DNA of 64,000 nt from Streblospio benedicti. Its lineage: Eukaryota > Annelida > Polychaeta > Spionida > Spionidae. Position numbers and translations under genes: made by a program. The notes under the pieces are model-generated. The model was given only the letters and a program-made list of their open reading frames with translations, was not told the origin of the DNA and did no database searches. This document shows, one piece after another, positions 49,972 to 61,257 of the stretch. Numbering within the stretch: position 1 is the stretch's first letter; each line of letters opens with the position of its first letter. Where the stretch lies: NCBI GenBank assembly GCA_019095985.1, contig CM032666.1, positions 10,293,908 through 10,357,907 of the forward strand, given 5' to 3'.

Positions 49972-50529
49972 CATATCACCTACACTTGTTGCATATAATG
50001 GGCACTTTCACGCATGTACGTGTTTGTTTACATGTACGTCATACACATCACGATCCGCAGTGGGCCTCGATTCTCGCTCAATGTCAACCTCGTGGGGAGA
50101 GATTTTAATGAAGCCATTTAAAAGCTTATAAAACGGGGTGTGACGCAGATCCCGGCTCCGGTCCGCTAACCCAGTCCATTTTAGCTCATTCATAAGTTGG
50201 ATGGCACCGATAATCCCATACTGGCCTCTAGTCCAACGTGCATATACGCTTTGGCCCGGTGTTTGTATGAAGCTTCCCTTCAGATTTCGCCTGGTGAAGC
50301 CAAGATGTTGATGCCCCTGGATACCGTGAAGGAGATGTGGGAAGTACACGTAATGTTGGGGGTAAGTGTGACTTAGCCTCTTGGAGATTGCTGGGGATGG
50401 TGTTGTCTAGCTGGTAGAATCTAGTCCCACTGCATATGCATGACGTGGCTTAGGTCGACATATACATGTACACAAATACGCACATGCATGAAAGTGCTCA
50501 TTATATGCAACAAGTGCAGGCGATATGTT
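49972..50529 (-). mobile_element. LINE reverse-transcriptase C-terminal fragment flanked by ~60 bp inverted repeats
   Basis: Minus-strand translation (50349-50008) yields LGFTRRNLKGSF, ARWTRGQYG, QLMNELKWTGLADRSRDL and FYKLLNGFIKISPHEV, the run of motifs that ends jockey/CR1-type reverse transcriptases, internally deleted. Around it, CATATCACCTACACTTGTTG at 49972 and its inverted counterpart ending at 50529 continue as paired arms of about 60 bases (through CATATAATGGGCACTTTCA). LINEs do not normally have inverted ends, so the fragment has been enclosed in or converted to an inverted-repeat unit. Non-functional. Confidence 0.65.
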
Positions 50530-50829
50530 TTGAAAGTAATATGGGGCAAGTAGAATACCAATCTAATGGGCAGAAGTCGACTAGGCCTTATTACAAAATG
50601 ATGTGCCCATTTTCACCGCATTTTTATTTGTCCCATTCATTATAATTTCATTATTTGCGACGTTTCTGACGATTGTGAATCTCTAGCCAAGCAAAGTGCT
50701 TGTTATGTCGCAAGTGACATTGCTATCCTAGATTATTAGTTATACTATAGTTTTTAATTATCCACATGTAACCATATAATGATATTTCTACAACGAAAGA
50801 CATAGCTAAATCAGGTTTTACAACGCTAA

Positions 50830-51223
50830 GGGACCATACAGTATTTATGACAGGGTGGTTTAGGACGATTTTAGGGCAGGCCATGAACTTTTGTGTTTGA
50901 AGGGGGGTGGGGGTTATCAATTTTGTCACACACTTTTGAGGGGGGGGGGGTTATCAAAATTTTCACAGAAAATCTATCCCTATTTGATAGATTCTGTACT
51001 AAAATTTGCTGTTTCTGTAGTTTGGATATCCGTCAGATAGGATAAGGGTTAACTGACAATGATTGCGTTAACTGTTGGGGGGTCATCAATTTTTATCACA
51101 TGAAATTGAGGGGGGCTACCAATTTTTTCACAGAGATTTGAGGGGGAGGGAGGCTATTAATTTTTCACAGCATTTTTTCGAAAATCATCCTACCCCACCC
51201 TGTCATAAATACTGAATGGTCCC
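50830..51223. mobile_element. 394-bp MITE with TAA target duplication
   Basis: Inverted ends GGGACCATACAGTATTTATG and CATAAATACTGAATGGTCCC bound the element; TAA lies directly outside on both sides (50827-50829, 51224-51226). The interior has repeated 'GAGGGGG..TATCAATTTT.TCAC' units and no coding sequence. Relatives: 42590-43182 and 7640-8270. A 3-bp TWA duplication with GGG termini suits a PIF/Harbinger-type parent. Confidence 0.8.
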
Positions 51224-51237
51224 TAAGCTTTCATTTG

Positions 51238-51335
51238 AATACATCGCGTGGCTCTGGCGGGACTCGAACTCACGACCCCAAGGTTGTGCGACCAGAATGT
51301 CTAAGATAGGATTCCATCAACCCAAGCAGCGAGCT
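51238..51335 (-). repeat. tRNA-like sequence (tRNA-derived SINE or pseudo-tRNA)
   Basis: On the minus strand GTGAGTTCGAGTCCCGCCAG resembles a pol III B box and T arm, and TGCTTGGGTTGATGG about 60 bases upstream resembles an A box. The acceptor stem does not close against the 5' end, so it is not a functional tRNA. Confidence 0.4.
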
Positions 51336-51759
51336 GTTTGCTAATTATTTACAGTAGCAAAAGAAATGAATACAAATTTGATATCTTGCCAATATCACCA
51401 TAAATTGCATGATTAACATTTTTATAATGTCTACTGCATCGGTGGAAATAATTCCATAGCGTGTTTAGAGATTCCCTGACGCGATCATTAAGATAGATCA
51501 TGAACAGAATTTGGTAACATACATGTATCTCAATCATCAATGTCCGGTTCAATATAGAAATGCGTGAAAAATGCTGAAACATGTACCCCCGGTGTGATAT
51601 ACCGGTACTGAATATGTCAGTGCACGAAATACAAACAACGATATTGATTTTTTATAAATGATATTCTTTGAATAATAAAACCAAGGATAGTATATATTGA
51701 TCAATATAGTATCCTTGATAAAAACCAGAAAACGTGAACAGTGACATGAGTATCTGAAA

Positions 51760-54138
51760 ATGCAATTTGAGAACTTAAGTCTTAAAGAAATACTATTGGC
51801 GATAATGCTATTGTGCGTTTGCAAAGGGTCTGTTGGCATCGTGGATTGTGGCCCGCCGAAAGACGTTTTAATAAACTATGGTAATAGTCCCCCGCGCTTT
51901 AATGGTACCTTGCTTGGAGATGAAGCCTTGCACCACTGCCACTACGTTGGTATTGCTTTTTTGCCTTTCAGTGGCAATAAAATGTCGTATAATGTCACCA
52001 GGATCGTCAGGTGTAATGAGGACGGTAAATGGGGTGAGGAGACTCATGGGACATGGTGTTATCCAATTTTATTGCAACTGCAAAAGCCTGTGTGGCAGTC
52101 CAGCACATACCCTGACAATAAGTCCAACCCAGAGAATGCACGGGTAACGATGGACGGCCTTTACGCCCGCACAAATGTGGAATGGGAACCATGGTATGTT
52201 GTCGATCTGAAAGATTACTTCTTCCTAGTGCAAGTACAAGTTAAATTTAAACCAACGTTTGGGCTACTTCAAGCTTCAACTTTGCTCACGTTTGATCCTA
52301 CAACCCCCTCATTTGAGGATGAAGTTGTTTGCACTCTTGCTGTTGCTAACACCGGTGATCGAATCTGGGACTGCCGAAGTACGCATACAAAGTGTAGATA
52401 CGTAGTTGTTAGAAAAAAAGCCATTGAAAGTAATTTGGAGTTAGACATGGTAAATGTGTATGCATTAAATTGGCAGGTAAATATTAGCCATTGGTGCAAC
52501 CATTGTCGGCATAACGCAGTCTGCATTTACAGTATAAAAAGAAAACCATGTGATTGCATTAAGGGTTTTCACATAACTGCACCTACTGCTAATTGTGAAA
52601 GCACTTTTGATCAATGTAGTGTTCCATACGTCGATCAATTTTACTGTGAATGTCTTCGTGGGACGACGGGCTACTACTGTGAAACAAAATTGCCGTGTGA
52701 TGATAAAGTTTGTGATAATGGCGGAACTTGTAGTGAGACAGATCATGGCCACGCTTGTGAATGCCTGTCACAGTATACAGGGGAAAGGTGTGAAATGAAG
52801 TTAAAGCCTATTGACTCAAGTTGGCCAATTTCTGTATTAAACATCGGAGGGCGAAGTATATCTTTGCAGTGGATACCAGGTTCAGTCAAAGGCCCTTTTA
52901 AGGCTTTTTACCGAATTAGCAGTCAATCTGAATGGATTCTATATCAGGAAGTTTTTTCTCATCCTGGAAGTGATAGGAAATTATCTGTGGAGATCGTTGG
53001 TCTGCAGCCAAATACAGAGTATGAGTTTGCAATTGAAGGATTAACTATTAAAGCACCTTTGTTCAAAAGACGAACATCCGTTTTAAGAATGCCATTATAT
53101 GTAACAATAACGGGAAATATGATTGACCTCAACGAAATGGACTCACTTCAGTTGAATTGTTCTGCAAGTGGTGGTATACCAGATTTTTATACATACATCT
53201 GGACTATTTATTCTAAATATGGAGGTGAAGTAAGGCGGTCTGAAGGGCAGCACATTCTAGTCAGTCAGCTGAAATATACAGACGCTGGACAGTACTCGTG
53301 TCATGTTAGAAATGATGCAGGATTCTTTACCAGAACGCGGTTTCTTGATATCCAATATGCTCCAAAAGTGGTGAATATTAAGTCTCGGGTATATAGCAGA
53401 ATTGATGAGCAGGTTGAGCTCAGTGTAGAATATTACGCGTTTCCAGAAGTAGCAGTCAAGAGGTGGTTGCAGCCGATAGAACCTGGATTTCGAGCAGCTT
53501 GGCAGAAGATAGGAACTGATAGATACATAACACAGCTTAATGTAACTTCGGTACTTATAGAAGAAAAATTCGGCAAATATAAATGTATTTTGAGTAACTT
53601 GGTAGGTAAAAGTGAGGTGGAAGTAGAACTCATACAGCAAAAGGATGTTGATACAAGCTGGTCAATTTCTGCATCACAAGTAACAGAGGACAGTATAATT
53701 TTGTCATGGACACCTGGCTTGGCCAAAGGTCCTTTTAAGGTTTATTACCACATTAGTGGCCAATCTGAATGGATTTTATATCAGGAAGTTTTTGCTCCTC
53801 CCGAAGATGTTGGAAAATTATCAGTGGAGATTACTGGACTGCAGCCAAATACAGAGTATGGGTTTGAAATTGAAGGATTATCAACTAAAGGCCCTTTGTT
53901 CAAGGCACGCACGCTAGCGTATTTACACTCCAGGGAAACGCCAGACACAACCGCAGAAATTGTAACTTTCACTCAATCACAACCAATGTCTTCACAGGAA
54001 GCACTTAGCGAAGAACAATCTGCAACTAGAAATGATTCTGATAGTTTGATTTATGGATCAGTGCTGGGAGGTGCAGGGATGTTGGCGTTTGTGGCAATTA
54101 TTGCCGTATTTGTGAGAAGGCTGCAAAGGAAGCGTTAG
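51760..54138 (+). CDS. Single-exon Sushi/discoidin-like/EGF/FN3/Ig/Ig/FN3 transmembrane protein, 792 aa
   Basis: One uninterrupted frame from a Met followed by a signal peptide (ILLAIMLLCVCKGSVG, residues 11-26). In order: a Sushi/CCP domain (~29-100, four cysteines, CNEDGKW); a discoidin/galactose-binding-like domain (~109-240; PVWQSSTYPDNKSNPENA, EPWYVVDL); two EGF-like units (~245-345; VCDNGGTC); FN3 (~354-440); Ig (~445-532; Cys 467, Cys 514, DAGQYSC); a second Ig-like (~534-625) with KYKC but no matching first cysteine; FN3 (~633-720) closely resembling the first (both contain WILYQEVF and GLQPNTEY); a Ser/Thr/Gln-rich stalk; a TM helix (~765-786); and a short RRLQRKR tail without signalling motifs. 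Lack of introns is notable, since neighbours are spliced; the stated start has an in-frame signal peptide. Likely a cell-surface recognition or adhesion protein; it resembles no single known family. Confidence 0.88.
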   Translation: MQFENLSLKEILLAIMLLCVCKGSVGIVDCGPPKDVLINYGNSPPRFNGTLLGDEALHHCHYVGIAFLPFSGNKMSYNVTRIVRCNEDGKWGEETHGTWCYPILLQLQKPVWQSSTYPDNKSNPENARVTMDGLYARTNVEWEPWYVVDLKDYFFLVQVQVKFKPTFGLLQASTLLTFDPTTPSFEDEVVCTLAVANTGDRIWDCRSTHTKCRYVVVRKKAIESNLELDMVNVYALNWQVNISHWCNHCRHNAVCIYSIKRKPCDCIKGFHITAPTANCESTFDQCSVPYVDQFYCECLRGTTGYYCETKLPCDDKVCDNGGTCSETDHGHACECLSQYTGERCEMKLKPIDSSWPISVLNIGGRSISLQWIPGSVKGPFKAFYRISSQSEWILYQEVFSHPGSDRKLSVEIVGLQPNTEYEFAIEGLTIKAPLFKRRTSVLRMPLYVTITGNMIDLNEMDSLQLNCSASGGIPDFYTYIWTIYSKYGGEVRRSEGQHILVSQLKYTDAGQYSCHVRNDAGFFTRTRFLDIQYAPKVVNIKSRVYSRIDEQVELSVEYYAFPEVAVKRWLQPIEPGFRAAWQKIGTDRYITQLNVTSVLIEEKFGKYKCILSNLVGKSEVEVELIQQKDVDTSWSISASQVTEDSIILSWTPGLAKGPFKVYYHISGQSEWILYQEVFAPPEDVGKLSVEITGLQPNTEYGFEIEGLSTKGPLFKARTLAYLHSRETPDTTAEIVTFTQSQPMSSQEALSEEQSATRNDSDSLIYGSVLGGAGMLAFVAIIAVFVRRLQRKR

Positions 54139-54630
54139 GATAAATCATTGCTTATGACAATGGGTAGAGTTCCTGACACTACCTAAAACAATGTAAGGAG
54201 GTACCAACCTTACTTTCAGGATGAAAGGATTCAGAATTGTAGGATTCATATGATGAGAATGAGAGTGCAGGACTAGCTTGTAATTTGTTCAAGTCTCATG
54301 CCTGAGAAAGTATCTTTGTTATGCATGTGTGAATGATCATTATATGATTACACGTCTGATCTCATATATGTAAGTGACGAGTGTACACGTACCTGCGTAG
54401 AAAGCCTATGTAAGACTAAAATTAAGATGGGTTGCTCGCAGACTGAAACATTATCATTTGATGTACAGGCGTTCTTACACCAACTGGTATTGTCTAGCGT
54501 TCTTACAGAATACAATATTGTTACCGTCTGCTTACAAGCAAGTTTCTCTCTTACAGTGGCTTCTTTTGCTATGGGGATTCTCTTCACTCGTGGTCACTCG
54601 TGTTTGGTTGTATTGGATCAAATGACCTTA
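54139..54630. other. 3' flank of the mosaic receptor gene
   Basis: Presumed 3' UTR and spacer; no gene recognised. Confidence 0.4.
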
Positions 54631-55062
54631 GGGATCGTTCACAAATGACGTCACCTCATTTTTGGTCTTTTTCCCCCCCCCCCCCCTGTCACATTTCGTC
54701 ATCTTTTCAGCACCCCCTCCTGATAAGTGACGTCATCATTGCCTCAACGACCCCACCCCCACCCCAGCGCAACATGGTTTCTCGATGACATTTAAAATTG
54801 ATTTAACTGTGCCTTTATGTAAATATATTTAGATATAAATGTTCATACTTTAGACATAATTTTACAAATGTATTTAGTATATAAATCAAACATAGCAATG
54901 TGATTGCAGATAGTATATATATATAACAACTCACTTAACACGTCAGAAAGTAATTTCAAATACTGTTAAATAACTACTTTTTTTCTTCTTTTTTTCTCCA
55001 AAAGGTGACATCACCCAAGCGTTAGACCCCCCTGCCGGGTGACGTCATTTGTGAACGATCCC
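54631..55062. mobile_element. 432-bp MITE with TTA target duplication
   Basis: Termini GGGATCGTTCACAAATGACG and its exact inverse pair over 24 bases (into a GACGTCAC word). TTA flanks both ends (54628-54630, 55063-55065). The interior is C-rich near each end and AT-rich in the middle, non-coding. A relative lies at 35868-36320. Confidence 0.85.
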
Positions 55063-55068
55063 TTACTA

Positions 55069-55737
55069 TTTATATACATGATTCTTTACATTTTTTTACT
55101 TACATTGACAGTTTCACCAACTATCTGTTGGCATCGTCGGAATGACACTTCTGCGCATGACAGGAGGTCAGTCCCGCCGATCCCCGCCAAGAACCAGATC
55201 GTAAACTCGTGAGAGTTGGTGGCCCCCCTCGTCACGGTTCATGACCCGCCCGTACGTACGGATATGCACTGCCTCTTTGATTGTCCTTGTCTTCCAGTCA
55301 CTCTCCCCGTTTATTACACTTGCACCTTCCCACCTATCGTGATTGTGTTGGTTCACGTGGTCCGTGATAGCACTCTTGTTAAGCTCCGTCAGAGATTCCT
55401 TCTTTGTGGCTCTAGTAAATGCTCCTTTCTTATTCACTTCTACATCTTTCAAATGTTCTTTCATCCTTGTCCCAAACTTTCTTCCTGTTTCCCCAATGTA
55501 CACTTGATCACATGATTTACATGGAATTTTATACACTATTTCAACTCTCACGAGTTTACGATCCGGTTCTCGGCGGGGATCGGCAGGACTGACCTCCTGT
55601 CATGCGCAGAAGTGTCATTCCGACGATGCCAACAGATAGTTGGTGAAACTGTCAATGTAAGTGAAAAAAAAGTGTTGTGATGTAAAGAATCGTGTATATA
55701 AATACCTATTACCAACACAATGAACACGTTCAAGAAA
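55069..55737 (-). mobile_element. Penelope-like relic: GIY-YIG fragment between long inverted repeats, 12-bp target duplication
   Basis: Minus-strand coding (55551 down to about 55214) gives KIPCKSCDQVYIGETGRKFG, then TRMKEHLKDVE, a downstream NKSAITDHVNQHNH block and a Glu in TIKEAVHI, in the order expected of the GIY-YIG endonuclease domain of Penelope-like elements. The coding piece is enclosed by inverted arms 55069-55213 and 55545-55715, about 97% alike over 120 bases. GATCCCTTACTA at 55057-55068 and again at 55738-55749 is a target-site duplication, so the unit inserted as a whole, at the right edge of the 432-bp MITE. The arms overlap the ends of the coding frame. Too short to be autonomous. 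Confidence 0.75.
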
Positions 55738-55749
55738 GATCCCTTACTA

Positions 55750-58247
55750 GTTTCAAATTATGTCCTACGGGCCTTCATAGATACCAAGATGTATATGAAC
55801 TAAAATAATCTGCCTACGTGTATGTGTTGGGTAGTAACACTCCCATTTTACCACTCATCTACATAGCCCCAAATGTGGTCGATTGCGTTTTCTCATGAAA
55901 CATCGACCACTCGCCGATACTGCTAAATCTCATCTGAAAACGAGATGTGGATGTTCTTAGTTCATAGCCTACAGCTAGGTTGTTCCTTGCAACAGGGGTT
56001 GGCTATTACAGAATTATAAATGGAAGAGCAATAGCAATAGAATAAAACTTTATTCATATTAGATACGCTCATCCTTTACCCGTTCAATTACCCTGAATTT
56101 TTCGTGTAAAATTCTTACCGGTATATTTATAAATACAACAAAATTAATTAGCCTCGAAACGAGTTAAGGATAAAAACAGTAAAAATTGATAGCTTCAAAA
56201 TATTCGAGTTTTACAGTTTGCATGAAGGTCTCTCACACACTATACTAAACGATGTTTTAGCAATGGAATTTTGATTGGATGTGTGATACATGATTACCGG
56301 CTACCAAGAATTCTGGCTTCCGCCCTTAAATGCTGCACACTTAGGTACACTCGTAAAAGCTGTGACCTACATCCGCACATCCTCCCAAGCATGGCGATCT
56401 TTGTACATGTCCAACACGTTAAAAAAAATGACAATTTATCTTCCCAAAAACAGTGTGAGGGGCTATGAAGGCAAAATTCATAAAGTGATTTTATTTTGTG
56501 TTCACATTCATCATACAAGTTGTATAAAATATGAGTATGTAAACATGTGCTTAGGGAGCCGACCCGGGAATGCGTTCTAGTCTAAAACCTCTTGGTTTAT
56601 ACCTACCGGTATACAGTACTAGTAATTACCGCTATAACGGCAAGTGCATTATGCATTATTCGTTTGATTTGAATCCTATGATACTTTGAGTACAATCTAG
56701 AGTTTCACACAGTGACGTCGTACTCACAAGGCAGGTATAAGCATATGGAAATAAATTATAATATACTCAAACTAAATTCTTTGTGTACATCAATCTTAGC
56801 GCCAACTTACTTGGAATCACATAACGAGGTTTTGAGATTTACATTTTTAGTGGTAGCAAGCCACCCGGGTTGGCTATAAGCAACAATAGTGTTTGTCCAT
56901 CACAATATATTCAAAGCAATGTTTGATTATATACCAGTGTTCACTCGTCTATTACCAATGGATCGTAGGTTACACAAACTTGGTCACAATATAAAATACA
57001 AGATATTATAGACCCCCTCATTATACTGGTTTTATACCTGTATTCATGTACGTGGTCAATGATAATGAGAAATTGACCATTGTAACTTAACTTACAAAAG
57101 GCAGACATTCAACTTGCTAATGCAATGTAATAATTCAGTGGCTCTACAAAACAAAATCAGTGCCCAACAGAGGGAAAATATCAACAGCTCAATGATAAGC
57201 CTAACAACTTACTGAACCACTACAAATCAAATGGCTTAGTTTTATACAAAATGCGAAACTTTATATCAAACGTCAATGTATGAATCAATTAATACTATAG
57301 AACAATTACATACTTGCAATAGCCTGAACATGCACATGTTAAGTTGAGATTTATTTTGAAATAACTTACAGTTTCTTCATGGTTTATGCACAGGTTACAA
57401 TGGATGCCATTGTAACTAAATTTAGCAATCAAACGTGTAAGGTTGCAGGTTCTGGGTTTGTGTTAAACATTAAACGTACATTTATGCTATGATTAATTCA
57501 AAGCCATTTTTACTCCCTGCGAGTCTAAAATGTATTGTAGAACATTATATGTATTCTTATTGGTAAATTTCACTCCCACATATCGACTGTGACCCTCTAT
57601 ATTTACAAACGAGCCACACCCCGGCATCCCTACCCAAGCTAAATTGTAGGCCTAATTGTAAAGTGATACATATGTATGCTGCAAAACAGTAGGCCTATAA
57701 TATATTATATGTAAAAATAAAGCCACTGTCAAAAGGCATCGCTAAAATCTTTCAAATTTGCAACTTAAAATATTTCCCGCCCTTCAATATACGCCCCACT
57801 ACGTCAAAACCGTGACAACATTGAAAACTGTAAACATAAAATGTTTTAATGTAAATAGTATATATTCCTATTCCATAGTCACCTTGGACATTATAGATCT
57901 ACACCCTAAGTACCCGTTCGCAAGTTTGATAACACTATTTAATTTATACTTGTTCAGTGTCCTACCAATAACAATACAACGAATTGACAACTTGCTCTGG
58001 CAGATGCTCTAACAGTTCGGGTACCAAACAAAGTAGCCCTAGAAATGTTAGTTTTTAAGACATCTTATTCTTTGATTTAGCATTAGCTGTGTGGTATAAT
58101 ATTGGCGCTACTTCACTGGTTAATGAATGACTTAGATTCTTACAGCTATATTTTACATATATTTCCAACAGTCCAGCTCCATAATGTCTTCAGCCTGGTC
58201 TAGTACCTTTTTATCAACGTTGGTTATGGTTCTAGTTGGGCGAACAG
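55750..58247. other. Long spacer without a gene
   Basis: AT-rich. Open frames are short and lack conserved motifs. It should include the 3' UTR of the innexin gene at its right end. Confidence 0.5.
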
Positions 58248-61221
58248 CTATACTTCCTCAGGGCGCACAATGTGACTATCTTCGTCTCGTCGAGGAGGAG
58301 GGTTAGCCTTATCTTTTCTTGTCAGAATGTTCTTTGCCTTCCGCCAACGATCTCCCTGGAAATGAAAGCACGTAGTTAATACAGAACATTTTTCAAAATA
58401 GTTAAACAAGTGCAAGAAATGCACGTACAGTGGTGTGTTACAATCATAATACCGTACTGAAATTCCTCCAATGGGTAGCTGTTTGCATTGTGTTTCAAAA
58501 TTGCGTTGTGGAACATTGTGCCAGCACAATATCAGTGTGAAATGTTTTACAAGTGTTGTAAACTATGACAGAGCATATAACATACCGGTTTTGAAGTGCA
58601 CTGGAATTTACAATGTTAAACTGCATTTTCTTTGTACAGTCATATGTACAGCATAACACTTAGAAATACGCAAGGTTTTGGAATAATGAATTTAACTTTA
58701 ATCAACACTTACAATGAAAAAAAGTAAATTAGTGCATAGCATAGAATATGCCAGTTGATAAAACAATGCGTACACTACAATAGTCGTGCTAAAACTCAAC
58801 TCCACAATTGACATATACATGTACATTGCATCATGGGCACTTGTACAATGGTAGTTTTGAGATATGGGGGAATACAGACATAATAAATCGGACTTGCAAA
58901 TTTTCCAATGTTATCAGAAGAAATCCAGTGAAATTTTATGATACTCTATGATTGTGCACATTGAGGCAGGGTCTAATCAATGAGGGGGATAATGGAACAG
59001 GGTGAATTTTGGTAGCTTCATAATTTGGTAGCTAATATTTAAATGTTTACGTTTTTGCTGTTGTTTTTTGACGTGGTTAGGTTTCTAACATCCCAACTCA
59101 GATCCAAAGTAATTGTCCTCTCTCCCCATCCCAGAAGCACACACTGACAAACCTCATGATTGCTATATCGCTACACGACCACAGCTAATTCAAGTGCCCA
59201 TGATTTGGGCGACATTTAAAAAAAAGACCATTAGAAAGTCAAGAATCATCAAGTTGCTAAAGCAGGGATAAAACTACTTATAAAAATGACCATGGTTTCC
59301 AATATTAGACTACAAAAAATGTACTTCAAGAAAAAATGATGCTTCAGTTTGCAGGCCAATGAGAATGCACATATAATTTAAGGAGAATGGTTGAAAATCA
59401 CAAAAGGTAACGGGTATACCGTTTTTCAATGGGCCTATCTTTTCTACCCTTTACAATATGGCCGCGAGAGCATTCTTTATCTCCGCGCATGCCACTGATA
59501 CCATTACCTTTTCTGACAGCAATATAGCTAGCAATGCAAGATGCACTAAAGCACACCAAACTATATAGTATTATAAAATTAAAAAAAGAAGAAAAGGGAA
59601 GGGTCAAACCGGAACCTGCAGATCTAGCTGGCGGGGCTAAGGGAGGAATGGACATCATAACATCATACTATTTCTTGGGAAATCAGAGGCCTGTCTCGCC
59701 GACCTTCACTGTCCGCTATACCACGCCTGTCTGGCCCAAAGTTCTGCCACAATCCGTGCAAAAGCTCAGCCGACACAATATCTCCGGCATTTTTGGATAC
59801 CATACGAAGAATCAGGAGACCGTCTCTTCTTAAATACTGCTCTGTAAACTTCCTGGCTGTTTTCATTTCTCGCTTATCCAAATTCATCGATCGCAGTTCC
59901 CGCTTGATAAAGGAAACCTGCATGGGCACTATGATGATTTTACCTATCCAATGGAAGAAGTTCAAGATTGTCGTTATGGCCATGGCAAAGAGCCAGAACC
60001 AAATGAAGAGGAAAATCTTCTCATTAAACAGGTTGATAGGTAAGACACATTGGACTGTGTATCTATGCACATTCACTTGTTGGCGGATTTGAAAATCACA
60101 GAGAGTTACTCTTGGAAATCGCTCGGAAGAATACCAGTCTTCTCCCTTCACCATTCTGATGACCGCATGTATTCCATACAGGTGATATTGTGTCCTGAAC
60201 CCCAGGAAATAATCCAACATGAACAGTTGTACAATGGCGTTGGCACAGTAGAGAATTTTCACTATCAAATAGGTACAAGTCAAGTAATTTCCATAAAATT
60301 TTCCACACACAATACAGCAATAGTCGGCAAGAATTTGCTTAATTTTCACACAGCACCCCTTCTTGAACGTTCTGGACGTCATCAAATAAGAATCAATCTG
60401 CAATACCTGTAAAAAAAACATGTCATAATATAATTAAGATTAATACGTCAATGACACAGGCGGCTAAATACATGTCTTTGATGTTGCATTGTTTTAACAA
60501 CTTCACATTAATTCAATATCATGATTAAGTACGACTAAGATCCAAGTGTTTGGAGTGTGGGAGCTTAGGGAATGTGAATACTGCGAAATTTTGTGCATGG
60601 CAAAATAATGCATACGCATGTCTCATGCACGCACATGGTAAAGTGGTGTGGATGCTCCCCCAACCCCACCACCCCTTTTACACCTTTACCTCCTTACCCC
60701 ACCCATGATATTTTTTAATTACTGTGTCACTCTCGGGTGCATTCAGAGCCATTTTCATTCACAATATTTTTTGCATATAAAACTGTCTGAAATTTCAAAC
60801 GTGTACTTTTTTCCAAATCAAATGAAATTAAGGGGCGCTGGTTTGAACACTCCAACCCCACAGACAAACTGGGATCAAGTACTGGAAATCAAGTGGAGAA
60901 AATGACTTAAGAGGCCGTCTACATATCACAATTCATGTAAAGCATCATTTGGACAATACATCACATCCCTCATCATTATGAAATTTAATATAAAATTGTA
61001 TCTACAAACCATCTATGGGTACTACACATCTACGAAACATGAAATTTATACAAAACGTCACCATGTATCTGATAGTTTTCTCCCTTGTTTCAGTGTAAAT
61101 AGCTTTCTTAACCGACTGCGCCGCTTCCACAATCGCCGACAGACTCAAACCCACTCTGTGATTAAGAAACCTGGGGAATATGAAAACACGATATCATTTG
61201 TGTGCTGTTGTTATTGTTGTT

Positions 61222-61257
<36 letters not shown>

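Noticed and set aside
51238-51335. Functional tRNA gene on the minus strand
   Set aside because: B box is good but the acceptor stem does not pair; kept only as a tRNA-like repeat.
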